Source: Pseudothermotoga sp. (GTDB lineage: Bacteria; Thermotogota; Thermotogae; Thermotogales; DSM-5069). From it: a stretch of DNA of 64,000 bases. The position numbers were made by a program, and so were the translations under genes. Below the pieces are notes generated by a model that had not been told where the DNA came from, ran no database searches, and saw only the letters and a program-made list of their open reading frames with translations. The DNA is taken from positions 124,001 through 188,000 of the forward strand of contig DOKY01000002.1 of assembly GCA_003510135.1 (NCBI GenBank). Reading direction: 5' to 3'. Positions 51,914-59,678 of the stretch are shown piece by piece. Position 1 is the first letter of the stretch; each line of letters begins with the position of its first letter.

Positions 51914-53641
51914 GTGAGAAGATCCATCCTCAGTGCAACTTTCGTCCTGGCTCTCTTTGTGAGCTTGTTCTCGGCGAGCGTGGGTGTTCCAAAGGACGTG
52001 CCATCTCCGTACAGCGCCATGGTCGCCACTTCGCATCCTTTGGCTTCGCTGGTTGGTGCGAGGATACTGAGTCAAGGAGGGAACGCGATCGACGCAGCGG
52101 TGGCGATTCAGTTTGCACTGAACGTCGTTGAACCGATGATGTCCGGCATCGGTGGCGGAGGCTTCATGATGATCTACCTTGCCAAGGAGAACAGAGTTGT
52201 CGTACTCGATTATCGCGAACAGGCGCCCGCAGGTGCCAAACTAACGATGTTCCTCGATGCTGGAGGAAAACCACTCCCGTTCAGAACAGCGATTCAGACT
52301 GGGCATGTCGTTGGTGTACCGGGCACTCTGAGAGGCGTGGCAACGGCATTGGAGAACTTCGGCACAATGAGCCTCGCGCAGGTGATTGAACCGGCAATCG
52401 AGCTCGCCGAGAAGGGAATCATGGTGAACAAGGTTCTTGCACAATCCATAGCTGCCAGTATGTACAAATTCAACGAGGCAGCCAAGCAGGTGTTCGCACC
52501 CAACGGTCAGCCCCTGCCAGAAGGAGCTCTTTTGGTCCAACCAGATTTGGCCAAGACCTTCCGTTTGATCAAAGAGCATGGACCGGATGTTTTTTACTTT
52601 GGAGAAATAGCACAGGCGATTGTCGAAGCGGTGCAGGCCCGAGGAGGCACGATGATTCTGGAAGATTTGAAGAACTACGAAGTCAAATTTCGAGATCCAA
52701 TCCGTGGGTCTTACAGGGACTACGAAATCGTTTCAATGCCACCCCCGAGCTCTGGCGGCCTCACGCTCATCCAGATGCTGAAAATACTTGAAGGGTTCGA
52801 CATCAAAGCGCTCGGTCACAACACGACCCAGACGCTGCACTTGATGATCGAAACCATGAGATTAGCCTACGCAGATAGGGGAAAGTACCTCGCTGACTCA
52901 GATTTTGTAAAGATACCTTTCAACGGCTATCTCAACGAAAAGTACGTCGAAGAGAGACGGGCTTTGATAGACTGGCAGAGAGCTAATCCCGACATCAAAC
53001 CGGGAGATCCATGGTTCTATGAGAAAAGTCCAACCTGTCCTGCTAGCTACTTGAAAGACGTCTTCGCAATGGTTGGCGAAAACGAGACATCTCAGACGAC
53101 CCACTACACCGTGATAGACAAATGGGGCAACCTGGTCGCCTGTACGACGACCATCGAAGACGTGTTCGGCTCGGGGATCATGGTTCCGGGCTACGGATTC
53201 ATGTTGAACAACGAAATGACCGACTTCGACTTTGTTCCTGGTGGCGCCAACGAAGTACAGCCTGGCAAACGCCCAAGGAGTAGCATGACACCCACCATCG
53301 TGTTCAAAGATGGCAAACCTGTCTTCAGTGTTGGTTCGCCGGGCGGGTCAAGGATCATAACCACTGTCATGCAGGTGATTATGAACATGATCGACCATGG
53401 CATGAGTGTACAGGATGCGATAAACGCGCCTCGCATCTTCAGTTCGAGTTATCCGACCGTTCAGTGGGAGGCGGGTCTACCCGAACACGTAAAAAAAGAA
53501 CTGGAACTTCGCGGCCACAAGATCGCGGATGCACCGATCGTCATGGGAAGTGTTCAGAGTATCGTGATAGACCTGGAGACCGGAAAGATCTACGGTGGTG
53601 CGGATCCAAGGAGGGAAGGCACGGTCATAGGCGTGCCGTGA
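51914..53641 (+). CDS. ggt: Gamma-glutamyltranspeptidase
   Basis: Ggt cleaves gamma-glutamyl bonds, as in glutathione or poly-gamma-glutamate. A signal peptide (about 1-24) leads the 575 residues, so it acts outside the inner membrane. The conserved NAVDAAVAIQFALNVVEPMMSGIGGGGFM pattern (here GNAIDAAVAIQ) and the autoprocessing Thr in TSQTTHYTVID are visible, as is the SVGSPGGSRI loop. Start is GTG at 51914 after GGGGGG. It precedes a tRNA gene with its own promoter. Confidence 0.95.
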   Translation: MRRSILSATFVLALFVSLFSASVGVPKDVPSPYSAMVATSHPLASLVGARILSQGGNAIDAAVAIQFALNVVEPMMSGIGGGGFMMIYLAKENRVVVLDYREQAPAGAKLTMFLDAGGKPLPFRTAIQTGHVVGVPGTLRGVATALENFGTMSLAQVIEPAIELAEKGIMVNKVLAQSIAASMYKFNEAAKQVFAPNGQPLPEGALLVQPDLAKTFRLIKEHGPDVFYFGEIAQAIVEAVQARGGTMILEDLKNYEVKFRDPIRGSYRDYEIVSMPPPSSGGLTLIQMLKILEGFDIKALGHNTTQTLHLMIETMRLAYADRGKYLADSDFVKIPFNGYLNEKYVEERRALIDWQRANPDIKPGDPWFYEKSPTCPASYLKDVFAMVGENETSQTTHYTVIDKWGNLVACTTTIEDVFGSGIMVPGYGFMLNNEMTDFDFVPGGANEVQPGKRPRSSMTPTIVFKDGKPVFSVGSPGGSRIITTVMQVIMNMIDHGMSVQDAINAPRIFSSSYPTVQWEAGLPEHVKKELELRGHKIADAPIVMGSVQSIVIDLETGKIYGGADPRREGTVIGVP

Positions 53642-53651
53642 GCTTCTACAC

Positions 53652-53681
53652 TTGACTAACATCACCATAGCGTTGTAGACT
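53652..53681 (+). promoter_or_regulatory. Promoter of tRNA-Leu(TAA)
   Basis: TTGACT (53652-53657) and TAGACT (53676-53681) with an 18-base spacer put the start a few bases before the tRNA. The GNAT gene 24 bases downstream of the tRNA may be read from the same promoter. Confidence 0.65.
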
Positions 53682-53690
53682 GTTTATGGT

Positions 53691-53778
53691 GCCGGGGTGG
53701 CGGAACAGGCAGACGCTGCGGACTTAAAATCCGCTGGGGCGAGGCCCCGTGTCGGTTCGAATCCGATCCCCGGCACCA
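53691..53778 (+). tRNA. tRNA-Leu, anticodon TAA
   Basis: This 88-base gene includes the encoded CCA. Acceptor GCCGGGG pairs with CCCCGGC. The anticodon loop CTTAAAA on a GCGGA/TCCGC stem gives TAA (codons UUA and UUG). A long variable arm and a GGTTCGAATCC T-loop follow, so it is a class II leucine tRNA. Confidence 0.97.
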
Positions 53779-53802
53779 TTTTCGTTCTGAGGGGGCGTCA
53801 AA

Positions 53803-54408
53803 ATGAATCCAACATTTTCCCTCCGGAAGGCTCAACCAGAAGATGGGACCGACTTCAGTGAACTTTTCTTGATTTCGGCACCGTTTTTTGTTGAGCTCTT
53901 CAAGGATGATACGAAGAGAGTCTTGAAAAATCTTTTTGTCTCACCAAGAAATCTGTTTTCTTTTGAGCATGTCGATTTTGCCGAAATTGACGGACAGATT
54001 GCCGGCATGATACTTTCCTACAGCTGGGAAACACACCGAAGGGAGTATCTCAGAACCGGCCGTTTGTTGTTCAAGGTGCTGGGTTTCAAGATGCTTCGAA
54101 TTTTCCGCGTTTTGCTTCGACTCAACGCAGAGCTTGGTAAACTTGCCGAAAATGATTACTACATAAGCAATCTTGCGGTGTATCCTAAGTTCAGAGGCAT
54201 CGGCATCGGTAAGCTGTTAATGGAGAAGGCGGAAGGAAATGCTATGAAGATCGGATCAAGAAGGCTGATTCTCGAGACCGAAGAAAGCAATACTGTTGCT
54301 CTGAGTTTATACAGGAAACTGGGTTTTGAAGTGGTGGAAAAATTCCAGGCGAAACTCTCGAAAGATCATATCCTGAACTTCTGCAGGATGATCAAACCTT
54401 TGGCCTGA
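53803..54408 (+). CDS. GNAT-family acetyltransferase
   Basis: This 201-residue protein has the GNAT acetyl-CoA-binding motif in NLAVYPKFRGIGIGKLLMEKAE (motif A Q/RxxGxG/A form RGIGIG) and the later LILETEESNTVALSLYRKLGFE. The N-terminal half is more hydrophobic. The acceptor (protein, amine or amino acid) cannot be assigned. ATG follows GAGGGGGCG. It may share a transcript with the tRNA just before it. The Trp-leader promoter begins 76 bases after its stop. Confidence 0.88.
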   Translation: MNPTFSLRKAQPEDGTDFSELFLISAPFFVELFKDDTKRVLKNLFVSPRNLFSFEHVDFAEIDGQIAGMILSYSWETHRREYLRTGRLLFKVLGFKMLRIFRVLLRLNAELGKLAENDYYISNLAVYPKFRGIGIGKLLMEKAEGNAMKIGSRRLILETEESNTVALSLYRKLGFEVVEKFQAKLSKDHILNFCRMIKPLA

Positions 54409-54484
54409 CCTTCTTGCATTCCAGAAGCGCATCTTCAGTTCTTACTTCGGTCTTGCTTCGATCACGAAGAATAATTTTTCCCGC

Positions 54485-54513
54485 TTGACACGTCCACGGA
54501 TGAGTGATATACT
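54485..54513 (+). promoter_or_regulatory. Promoter of the trp leader operon
   Basis: TTGACA (54485-54490) and TATACT (54508-54513) are 17 bases apart, a near-perfect housekeeping promoter. Transcription would start near 54520, giving about 30 bases before the leader peptide ATG. It is the strongest promoter I see in the window. Confidence 0.9.
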
Positions 54514-54550
54514 CTCCATAAAGATCGAAACAGTGCGAGCGGGGGTCAGT

Positions 54551-54655
54551 ATGGACGTAACGAAAGGTCTCAGGTTCAGTGAATTTGCATACGCTTATTG
54601 GTGGTTTAGGGGAAAGCCCTCTTCCGGGATTCCCCCCAAACCACTTGTGACATAA
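54551..54655 (+). CDS. Trp-rich leader peptide (34 residues)
   Basis: This is a short open frame with ATG at 54551, a GGGGG ribosome site 5 bases upstream and TAA at 54653. It contains the aromatic run AYAYWWF (residues 13-19), with two adjacent Trp codons at 54599-54604 preceded by Tyr codons and followed by Phe. The remaining codons show no other bias. It lies between a consensus promoter and a strong terminator, ahead of a TrpX-like gene. This is the classic arrangement for ribosome-mediated attenuation: the peptide itself is probably unimportant and its translation is the sensor. No similar peptide is known to me from this phylum. Confidence 0.85.
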   Translation: MDVTKGLRFSEFAYAYWWFRGKPSSGIPPKPLVT

Positions 54656-54685
54656 AGGGGAATCCTAAGGTAAAAGGAAGAGGGC
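54601..54685 (+). promoter_or_regulatory. Trp attenuator: alternative anti-/pro-termination hairpins
   Basis: Three pairings can be read. (a) A long leader hairpin: GTGGTTT (54601-54607) with AAACCAC (54638-54644), with GGGGAA (54609-54614) with TTCCCC (54630-54635) inside it; its 5' arm covers part of the Trp codons. (b) Antiterminator: GCCCTCTTCC (54616-54625) with GGAAGAGGGC (54676-54685), a perfect 10 bp, supported by GGATTCCCC (54627-54635) with GGGGAATCC (54657-54665), 9 bp. (c) Terminator 54678-54712. (b) consumes the 5' arm of (c), and (a) hides the first strand of (b). A ribosome stalled on the Trp codons would open (a), leave 54616-54625 just free, and favour (b). With Trp present it runs on to the stop at 54653 and covers the strand needed for (b), so (c) forms. 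Confidence 0.85.
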
Positions 54686-54712
54686 ATCCAAAAAAGGATG
54701 CCCTCTTTTTTT
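54678..54712 (+). terminator. Attenuator terminator
   Basis: A 12-bp stem (5' arm from 54678, 3' arm to 54707) with a loop of six A is followed by a run of seven T overlapping the stem end. The arms are GC-rich in their centre. The 5' arm is also the target of the antiterminator strand at 54616-54625. Confidence 0.93.
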
Positions 54713-54740
54713 AAACAATCCAAAGTGTGGAGGTGTGGGT

Positions 54741-55721
54741 ATGTTGAGAAAATCTTTAGCCGCCGTGGTAGCTTTGATGATCGTGTCCGTACTCAGCTTT
54801 GGGGCAGTGAGGATCGGTATCACGCAGATCGTAGACCATCCGGCACTCAACGCGGTTTTCGACGGTATCATAAAGGCAATCGAGGATGCAGGGTTCAAGG
54901 TCGGCACCGACGTGATCATCGACAGGCAGAACGCTCAGGGCAGTGTGCAGAACGCCGCGGCGATCGCGCGAAAGTTCGCAAGTGAGAAAGTCGACATCGT
55001 TGTTGCTATCGCGACTCCGAGTGCTCAGGCCTGTGCTCAGGTGATCACCGACAGGCCTGTGATCTTCTCCGCGGTGACAGATCCAGTGGGAGCAGGCTTG
55101 ATCAAGCAGTTGGGGAAAAACGAGTCGAACGTTGTGGGTATCTCGGACATGGTGCCGGTTTCGACCCATCTGAAACTCATCAAGGCGGTCTTTCCAAACG
55201 CAAAGAAGGTAGGGGTGCTTTACAATCCAGGAGAAGCGAACTCCGTCACGCTTACCAACATGGCGAAGGCTGCTGCCCCATCGCTCGCACTCACCATCTT
55301 AGACATGACAGGTACGAACGCGAGTGAAATGGTCGCGGCGGTGAACAGCGTAGGACCGGATGTCGATGTGATCTACATAGGAACCGATAACACCGCAGCC
55401 TCTTCGATGCAAGCGATCGGGGCGGCGGCTCTCAGGCTGAAGAAACCCATCGTGGCTGCCGACATCGATATCGCCCGTCAGGGAGGCTTGATAGGCTTTG
55501 GTTTCAACTACTTCCAAGTGGGAGTCGAAACGGGAAAGCTGGTCGTTGAGATTCTGAAAGGCAAAAAACCCAGTGAGCTCGAATCACACTTGCTTGGACC
55601 TGAATCACTGATGCTGTTCATCAACCTCGATCTGGCGAAAGAGCTGAACGTGAGTATTCCACAGGAACTGATTGACAGGGCGGACATCATTGTTCAAAAC
55701 GGTCAAGAGGTGAAAAGATGA
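54741..55721 (+). CDS. TrpX-like ABC transporter substrate-binding protein
   Basis: This is a secreted binding protein of about 326 residues. The N-terminal 20 or so residues form a signal peptide without a lipobox Cys. The mature part is a periplasmic-binding fold of the COG2984 family: VRIGITQIVDHPALNAVFDGI, VDIVVAIATPSAQACAQ, AVTDPVGAGLI and VIYIGTDNTAASS. Genes of this family with the two that follow were predicted to import tryptophan. Here the Trp-codon leader directly before it gives independent support. ATG at 54741 follows GGAGGTG; an earlier GTG lies inside that site. It overlaps the permease gene by 4 bases. Confidence 0.88.
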   Translation: MLRKSLAAVVALMIVSVLSFGAVRIGITQIVDHPALNAVFDGIIKAIEDAGFKVGTDVIIDRQNAQGSVQNAAAIARKFASEKVDIVVAIATPSAQACAQVITDRPVIFSAVTDPVGAGLIKQLGKNESNVVGISDMVPVSTHLKLIKAVFPNAKKVGVLYNPGEANSVTLTNMAKAAAPSLALTILDMTGTNASEMVAAVNSVGPDVDVIYIGTDNTAASSMQAIGAAALRLKKPIVAADIDIARQGGLIGFGFNYFQVGVETGKLVVEILKGKKPSELESHLLGPESLMLFINLDLAKELNVSIPQELIDRADIIVQNGQEVKR

Positions 55722-56680
55722 TAGCGATCCTCGAACAAGGCTTGCTGCTTGCCCTGGCCGCCATGGGTGTTTACATATCGTTTCGCCTCGTTGATCTTCC
55801 GGATCTCACGCCGGACGGCTCCTACATCGTTGGAGGGGCCGTCGCGGTGGTTCTTCTCCGCTCCGGTCATGGGTGGGTAAGTGCGACGCTCCTGGCTGCG
55901 CTCGCCGCCGGCGCAGCTGGGTTCATCACCGCTTCGATCAGCACGCGTTTCAGGATCCATACGCTTCTGGCTTCCATCATGGTGATGACAGGTCTTTACT
56001 CGGTCGCGATAAGGATCATGAACGCTCCGAATCTACCAATCCCGCGTTTCAGTACCGAGAAGATCCTTTCTTACGAACAGGTTGTTGGGAAAACTCCCCT
56101 GGACGACATACTTGGAGGCGTTGGAAATCTGCAGTATGAGAGCCAAGGTATGAAGGCAGTGACGGTACCGTTCAACAACAGAGCTGATGGTCACGATCTG
56201 ATTCTCATCGCTTCCTTGCTTTTGCTCATCAGCTTCCTGTTCTGGCTCTTTTTGCGCACCGAACTCGGCACGATGCTCAGAGGTTACGGCCGCAACAGGT
56301 TTGCCGTCAAGGTACTCGGCGTGAATCCCAACCTTTTTGCACTCATGGGTCTGACCGTTGCGAACTTTCTTGTCGGTTTGTCTGGTGCTCTGTTCAGTAT
56401 GTACAGTGGCTTTGCGGACGTGAACATGGGCACTGGCATGGTCGTGGTGTGTTTGGCTTCGGTGATACTGGGGGAGATCATCTTCGGTTCCAGAGAAGTT
56501 GCGTACGGATTGTTCTTTCCTATCGTGGGTGCGGTGGTGTATCAGATCCTGTTGACACTTGCAATGAAGTACGGTTATCGGATCGGTTTCAAACCCAGTG
56601 ACATGAAGTTGCTCACCGCGATGTTCGTTGTGAGTGTCATAGCTGCGAGAAGACTCAAGAAGAGCGAGGTGACCGTATGA
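55718..56680 (+). CDS. TrpY-like ABC transporter permease
   Basis: This is a permease of about 320 residues with eight or so hydrophobic helices, of the COG4120 family that goes with TrpX-like binding proteins. Visible are LVDLPDLTPDGSYIVGGAV at the start, RTELGTMLRGYGRNRFAVKVLGVNP (the cytoplasmic loop that meets the ATPase) and LASVILGEIIFGS. The start overlaps the trpX-like stop by 4 bases and its end overlaps the ATPase start by 4. It is distantly like the BmpA-type permease at the left edge, but of a separate group. Confidence 0.88.
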   Translation: MIAILEQGLLLALAAMGVYISFRLVDLPDLTPDGSYIVGGAVAVVLLRSGHGWVSATLLAALAAGAAGFITASISTRFRIHTLLASIMVMTGLYSVAIRIMNAPNLPIPRFSTEKILSYEQVVGKTPLDDILGGVGNLQYESQGMKAVTVPFNNRADGHDLILIASLLLLISFLFWLFLRTELGTMLRGYGRNRFAVKVLGVNPNLFALMGLTVANFLVGLSGALFSMYSGFADVNMGTGMVVVCLASVILGEIIFGSREVAYGLFFPIVGAVVYQILLTLAMKYGYRIGFKPSDMKLLTAMFVVSVIAARRLKKSEVTV

Positions 56681-57423
56681 TAGAGCTCGAGCGTGTCACC
56701 GTGATCTACAACAGAGGCACACTCGATGAGAAGGTCGCACTGAAGAACGTTGATCTTTTGGTGGAAGAAGGTCAGTTCGTGGTGATCGTTGGTGCGAACG
56801 GCGCAGGTAAGAGCACGCTCATGAAAGTGGTGGTTGGAGAAGTCAAACCGACCTTCGGAGTCTGTCGCATCATGGGGCAGGTACTCAAAGAAGAAAAGAT
56901 CTTTAAGTGTGGCAGCATAGTCTGTCAGGATCCAAATCTGGGAATCTTTCCGAATTTGAGTATCGAGGAGAACCTCATGCTTGCGAGAAAGAAAGGCTTC
57001 AGGGGTTTAAGCTTCGGTCGCGTGGATCCCAAGGCGATCGAACTGCTCAGGTCCTGTGAGCTTGGACTCGAGGAGAATCTGAAGAAGAGAGCCTCCAAGC
57101 TTTCCGGGGGTCAAAAGCAGGCGCTCGCCATGGTGATGGCCGTCTCTTCGAACCCCAAGTTGCTCCTGCTCGACGAGCACACGGCTTCGCTGGATCCTAA
57201 GAGCACCGAGAAGATCATGGAACTCACCGACAGGATAAACAAGACGCTCGGAACCACGATTTTGATGATCACACACGACATGAGCATTGCTGAGCAGTAC
57301 GGTGACACCGTGATAGTGATGGAGGATGGGAGGATCGTCGCGCGTATCGACAAATCGAAACAAAAAGTCCAAGCGAGCCAGCTCAAGTCGATGATAAAAT
57401 CCAAACTAACAGCGACAACTTGA
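56677..57423 (+). CDS. TrpZ-like ABC transporter ATP-binding protein
   Basis: This 248-residue ATPase is fully equipped: Walker A GANGAGKST, Q-loop SIVCQDPNLGIF, signature KLSGGQKQALAM, Walker B LLLLDEHTASLDP and the switch His in MITHDMS. It belongs to the COG1101 group that pairs with COG2984 and COG4120. It completes the transporter. lysA begins 20 bases after its stop and is likely on the same transcript. Confidence 0.93.
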   Translation: MIELERVTVIYNRGTLDEKVALKNVDLLVEEGQFVVIVGANGAGKSTLMKVVVGEVKPTFGVCRIMGQVLKEEKIFKCGSIVCQDPNLGIFPNLSIEENLMLARKKGFRGLSFGRVDPKAIELLRSCELGLEENLKKRASKLSGGQKQALAMVMAVSSNPKLLLLDEHTASLDPKSTEKIMELTDRINKTLGTTILMITHDMSIAEQYGDTVIVMEDGRIVARIDKSKQKVQASQLKSMIKSKLTATT

Positions 57424-57442
57424 CATGAGGAGTGGTTGGCGA

Positions 57443-58600
57443 ATGGTCGATTCTTCCATCCTTCTTTCGGCAGCCGAGATGTTCGGCACACCTCTTTATT
57501 TCTATGATCTTGATTTCATTCGAGACAGGGTCAGGAAAGTTTACGATTTCTTCAGTCATTTCGACTTTCATCTGGCCTACGCAGTGAAAGCTAACTTCAA
57601 TCTTGAAATCCTTGCCATGCTCAACGACCTTGGCACGATGGTGGACATCGTCTCGTTCGGTGAGTACGAACGTGTGAGGAAGGCAGGTTTCACCCCCGAC
57701 AGGATCGTTGTGAATGGGAACTGCAAGAGTGAGGGAGAACTGAAAAAGTACGTCGAAGATTCTGTCTACTGTATCAATCTCGACAGCCTTGAAGAATTGC
57801 TGAGACTTGAATCCGTCGCAGACAGACCCGTGAGGGTTGCGATAAGGGTCAATCCAGATGTCGATCCAAAGACTCACCACCACATCGCAACGGGCTTGAA
57901 GGAGAACAAGTTCGGAGTGGACTACGACACTGCGGAAAGAATGGTTCAGATCATCTCCAGAAGCAGGTTCGTTCGACTCGTGGGTCTGCACTGTCACATA
58001 GGCTCTCAAATTGTCGAGGTTGATCCTTACAGACAGGCCTTCGAGTCCATGAAGGATTTTGCCTCGAGGCTTAACCTACAGCTCGAGCTCGTCAACCTCG
58101 GTGGAGGATGGGGCATAGATTACGGTGACGGAAAACAACTCGATCTCGAAGAGTATCGAAGAAATGTATTTCCAATACTCGAGGACTTCAACTGCAGAAT
58201 TGTTCTCGAGCTTGGAAGATGGATCGTCGCTCCGGCGGGTTATCTGATTTCGAAGGTCGAGTACGTGAAGAGGACGAAGAACAAGAATTTCGTTGTAATT
58301 GACGCGGGCATGTCACATTTGATCAGGCCAGCACTTTATGGGGCGAAGCACAGGATAGAACCCCTTTACGAGCAAAAAGATAGGCCCACCATCGTTGCAG
58401 ACGTGGTCGGTCCGGTGTGTGAGAGTGCCGATACTTTTGCGAAAAATCTTGAACTCCCCGAACCACAAGAGGGAGAACTTTTGCTCATCAGGGACGTCGG
58501 TGCGTACGGCTACGTGATGTCCTCACACTACAACTTGCTGAGAAGAGCACCCGAGATCCTGTACAACAAGGAAACAGGTTTCAGAGTTTCTTCAGCTTGA
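57443..58600 (+). CDS. lysA: Diaminopimelate decarboxylase
   Basis: LysA decarboxylates meso-diaminopimelate to lysine. The 385 residues form an alanine-racemase-like PLP barrel: AYAVKANFNLEIL with the PLP Lys, GLHCHIGSQI, the phosphate-binding NLGGGWGIDYGDG, the ELGRWIVAPAGY stretch, and the catalytic Cys region GPVCESADTF. ATG at 57443 follows GAGGAGTGG; ATG 57425 is upstream of that site. It probably shares the Trp-controlled transcript with the transporter, which is odd for a lysine gene. Its end overlaps the convergent YbjQ gene by 20 bases. Confidence 0.95.
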   Translation: MVDSSILLSAAEMFGTPLYFYDLDFIRDRVRKVYDFFSHFDFHLAYAVKANFNLEILAMLNDLGTMVDIVSFGEYERVRKAGFTPDRIVVNGNCKSEGELKKYVEDSVYCINLDSLEELLRLESVADRPVRVAIRVNPDVDPKTHHHIATGLKENKFGVDYDTAERMVQIISRSRFVRLVGLHCHIGSQIVEVDPYRQAFESMKDFASRLNLQLELVNLGGGWGIDYGDGKQLDLEEYRRNVFPILEDFNCRIVLELGRWIVAPAGYLISKVEYVKRTKNKNFVVIDAGMSHLIRPALYGAKHRIEPLYEQKDRPTIVADVVGPVCESADTFAKNLELPEPQEGELLLIRDVGAYGYVMSSHYNLLRRAPEILYNKETGFRVSSA

Positions 58601-58901
58601 CAGCCGTACCGTAGGCGAGAACCTCGGCGGCCGACTGCATGACCGAAGAGCTTCCAAATCTGAGGCCAATCACAGCATCGGCACCGAGTTTTTCAGCTTC
58701 GGCTATCATTCTTTGCAACGCTATGTTCCGCGCCTCTGTAAGCAACTCCGTGTATGACTTGATCTCACCGCCGGCCAATGTCTTGAAAGCTGCGGCAATG
58801 TCTTTGCCGAGGTGTTTCGAATAAACCACGTTGCCCATAACCAGTCCGAGCGTCTCCATGACTTCGTACCCCTCGAGCTTCTCTGTCGTCGTTAGAATCA
58901 T
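58581..58901 (-). CDS. YbjQ-family (UPF0145) protein
   Basis: This 106-residue protein matches the YbjQ/UPF0145 family: ILTTTEKLEGYEVMETLGLVMGNVV at the start, EARNIALQRMIAEAEKLGADAVIGLRF in the middle and AEVLAYGTAVKL at the end. Members form pentamers and are of unknown role. It overlaps the lysA end by 20 bases on the opposite strand and follows the ABC-2 permease gene by 12 bases. Confidence 0.9.
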   Translation of the reverse strand: MILTTTEKLEGYEVMETLGLVMGNVVYSKHLGKDIAAAFKTLAGGEIKSYTELLTEARNIALQRMIAEAEKLGADAVIGLRFGSSSVMQSAAEVLAYGTAVKLKKL

Positions 58902-58913
58902 GCTGACACCTCC

Positions 58914-59678
58914 TCAGAATTCCTTCTTCAAAAATATGGCGTAACTCGACATCAAGATGACAGCAATCACAGACAGCAAGCTGACCGTGTAGGTGACGTC
59001 CATTTTGCCCGTGGAGATGATTCTGCTCCCCAGTATGTAGGAATAGGTGTTCATGAACCTGAGAGGCTTAAAAATTCCTATCACCGTGCTGCTTGCGAGG
59101 ATCCCCACTGTAGTCAGGATGGGTTTGACTTGATCGTCGTACATCACGGAAAACAACACTGTGAGTGTGAACCAGAACAACGCCCCCACGAGTGTGTGGA
59201 TCGTGTACGCACCCAGATACTCGTACTTGAAATCTTGAGAAGCAAACCACGAGTAGATACCTGGGAGCAAAGAAAAGGTGAGCATCTGAACTGTCAGAAC
59301 GGTGATCGCAATGCAGACTTTAGACCAAAAAACTTTCTTCCTGCTGTTCCGGGTGAGCAGGTACTCCATGGTTCCGTTCTCTGTCTCCCTTGCAAAGAGC
59401 GGGAAAGCCATGATCATGGCTAGGATAGGGATAAACTGACCCAGGTTCTTTCCGAACCACTGCGTATAGATGTAAAAGCTCCAATCGGAAAGTCTCTCAA
59501 TGAAATTCTTGGGAACAAATCTTTCGAGCAACTTTGGCATGTTCTCCAGCTGTGTGTATTCGTTAAGCATTTCGAGTGTCAGCTTGTGAAACGGTGCGAC
59601 AAAGAAGAAGAGGCCTGCACCAAGGAAGAATATCACTATGGACCTGAGCTTCATGTCGGAGAGTTCCTTGTGTATCAT
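58914..59678 (-). CDS. ABC-2 type transporter permease
   Basis: This 254-residue membrane protein has six hydrophobic helices and a large extracytoplasmic loop after the first. ETENGTMEYLLTRNSRKKVFWSK is the typical cytoplasmic loop of ABC-2 exporters such as drug or lipid efflux. It overlaps the ATPase gene by 4 bases. The substrate is unknown. Confidence 0.85.
   Translation of the reverse strand: MIHKELSDMKLRSIVIFFLGAGLFFFVAPFHKLTLEMLNEYTQLENMPKLLERFVPKNFIERLSDWSFYIYTQWFGKNLGQFIPILAMIMAFPLFARETENGTMEYLLTRNSRKKVFWSKVCIAITVLTVQMLTFSLLPGIYSWFASQDFKYEYLGAYTIHTLVGALFWFTLTVLFSVMYDDQVKPILTTVGILASSTVIGIFKPLRFMNTYSYILGSRIISTGKMDVTYTVSLLSVIAVILMSSYAIFLKKEF

Noticed and set aside
54409..54740. T-box riboswitch upstream of the TrpX-like gene
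   Set aside because: There is no T-box core sequence and no specifier loop. The Trp-codon peptide and alternative hairpins explain the leader better.
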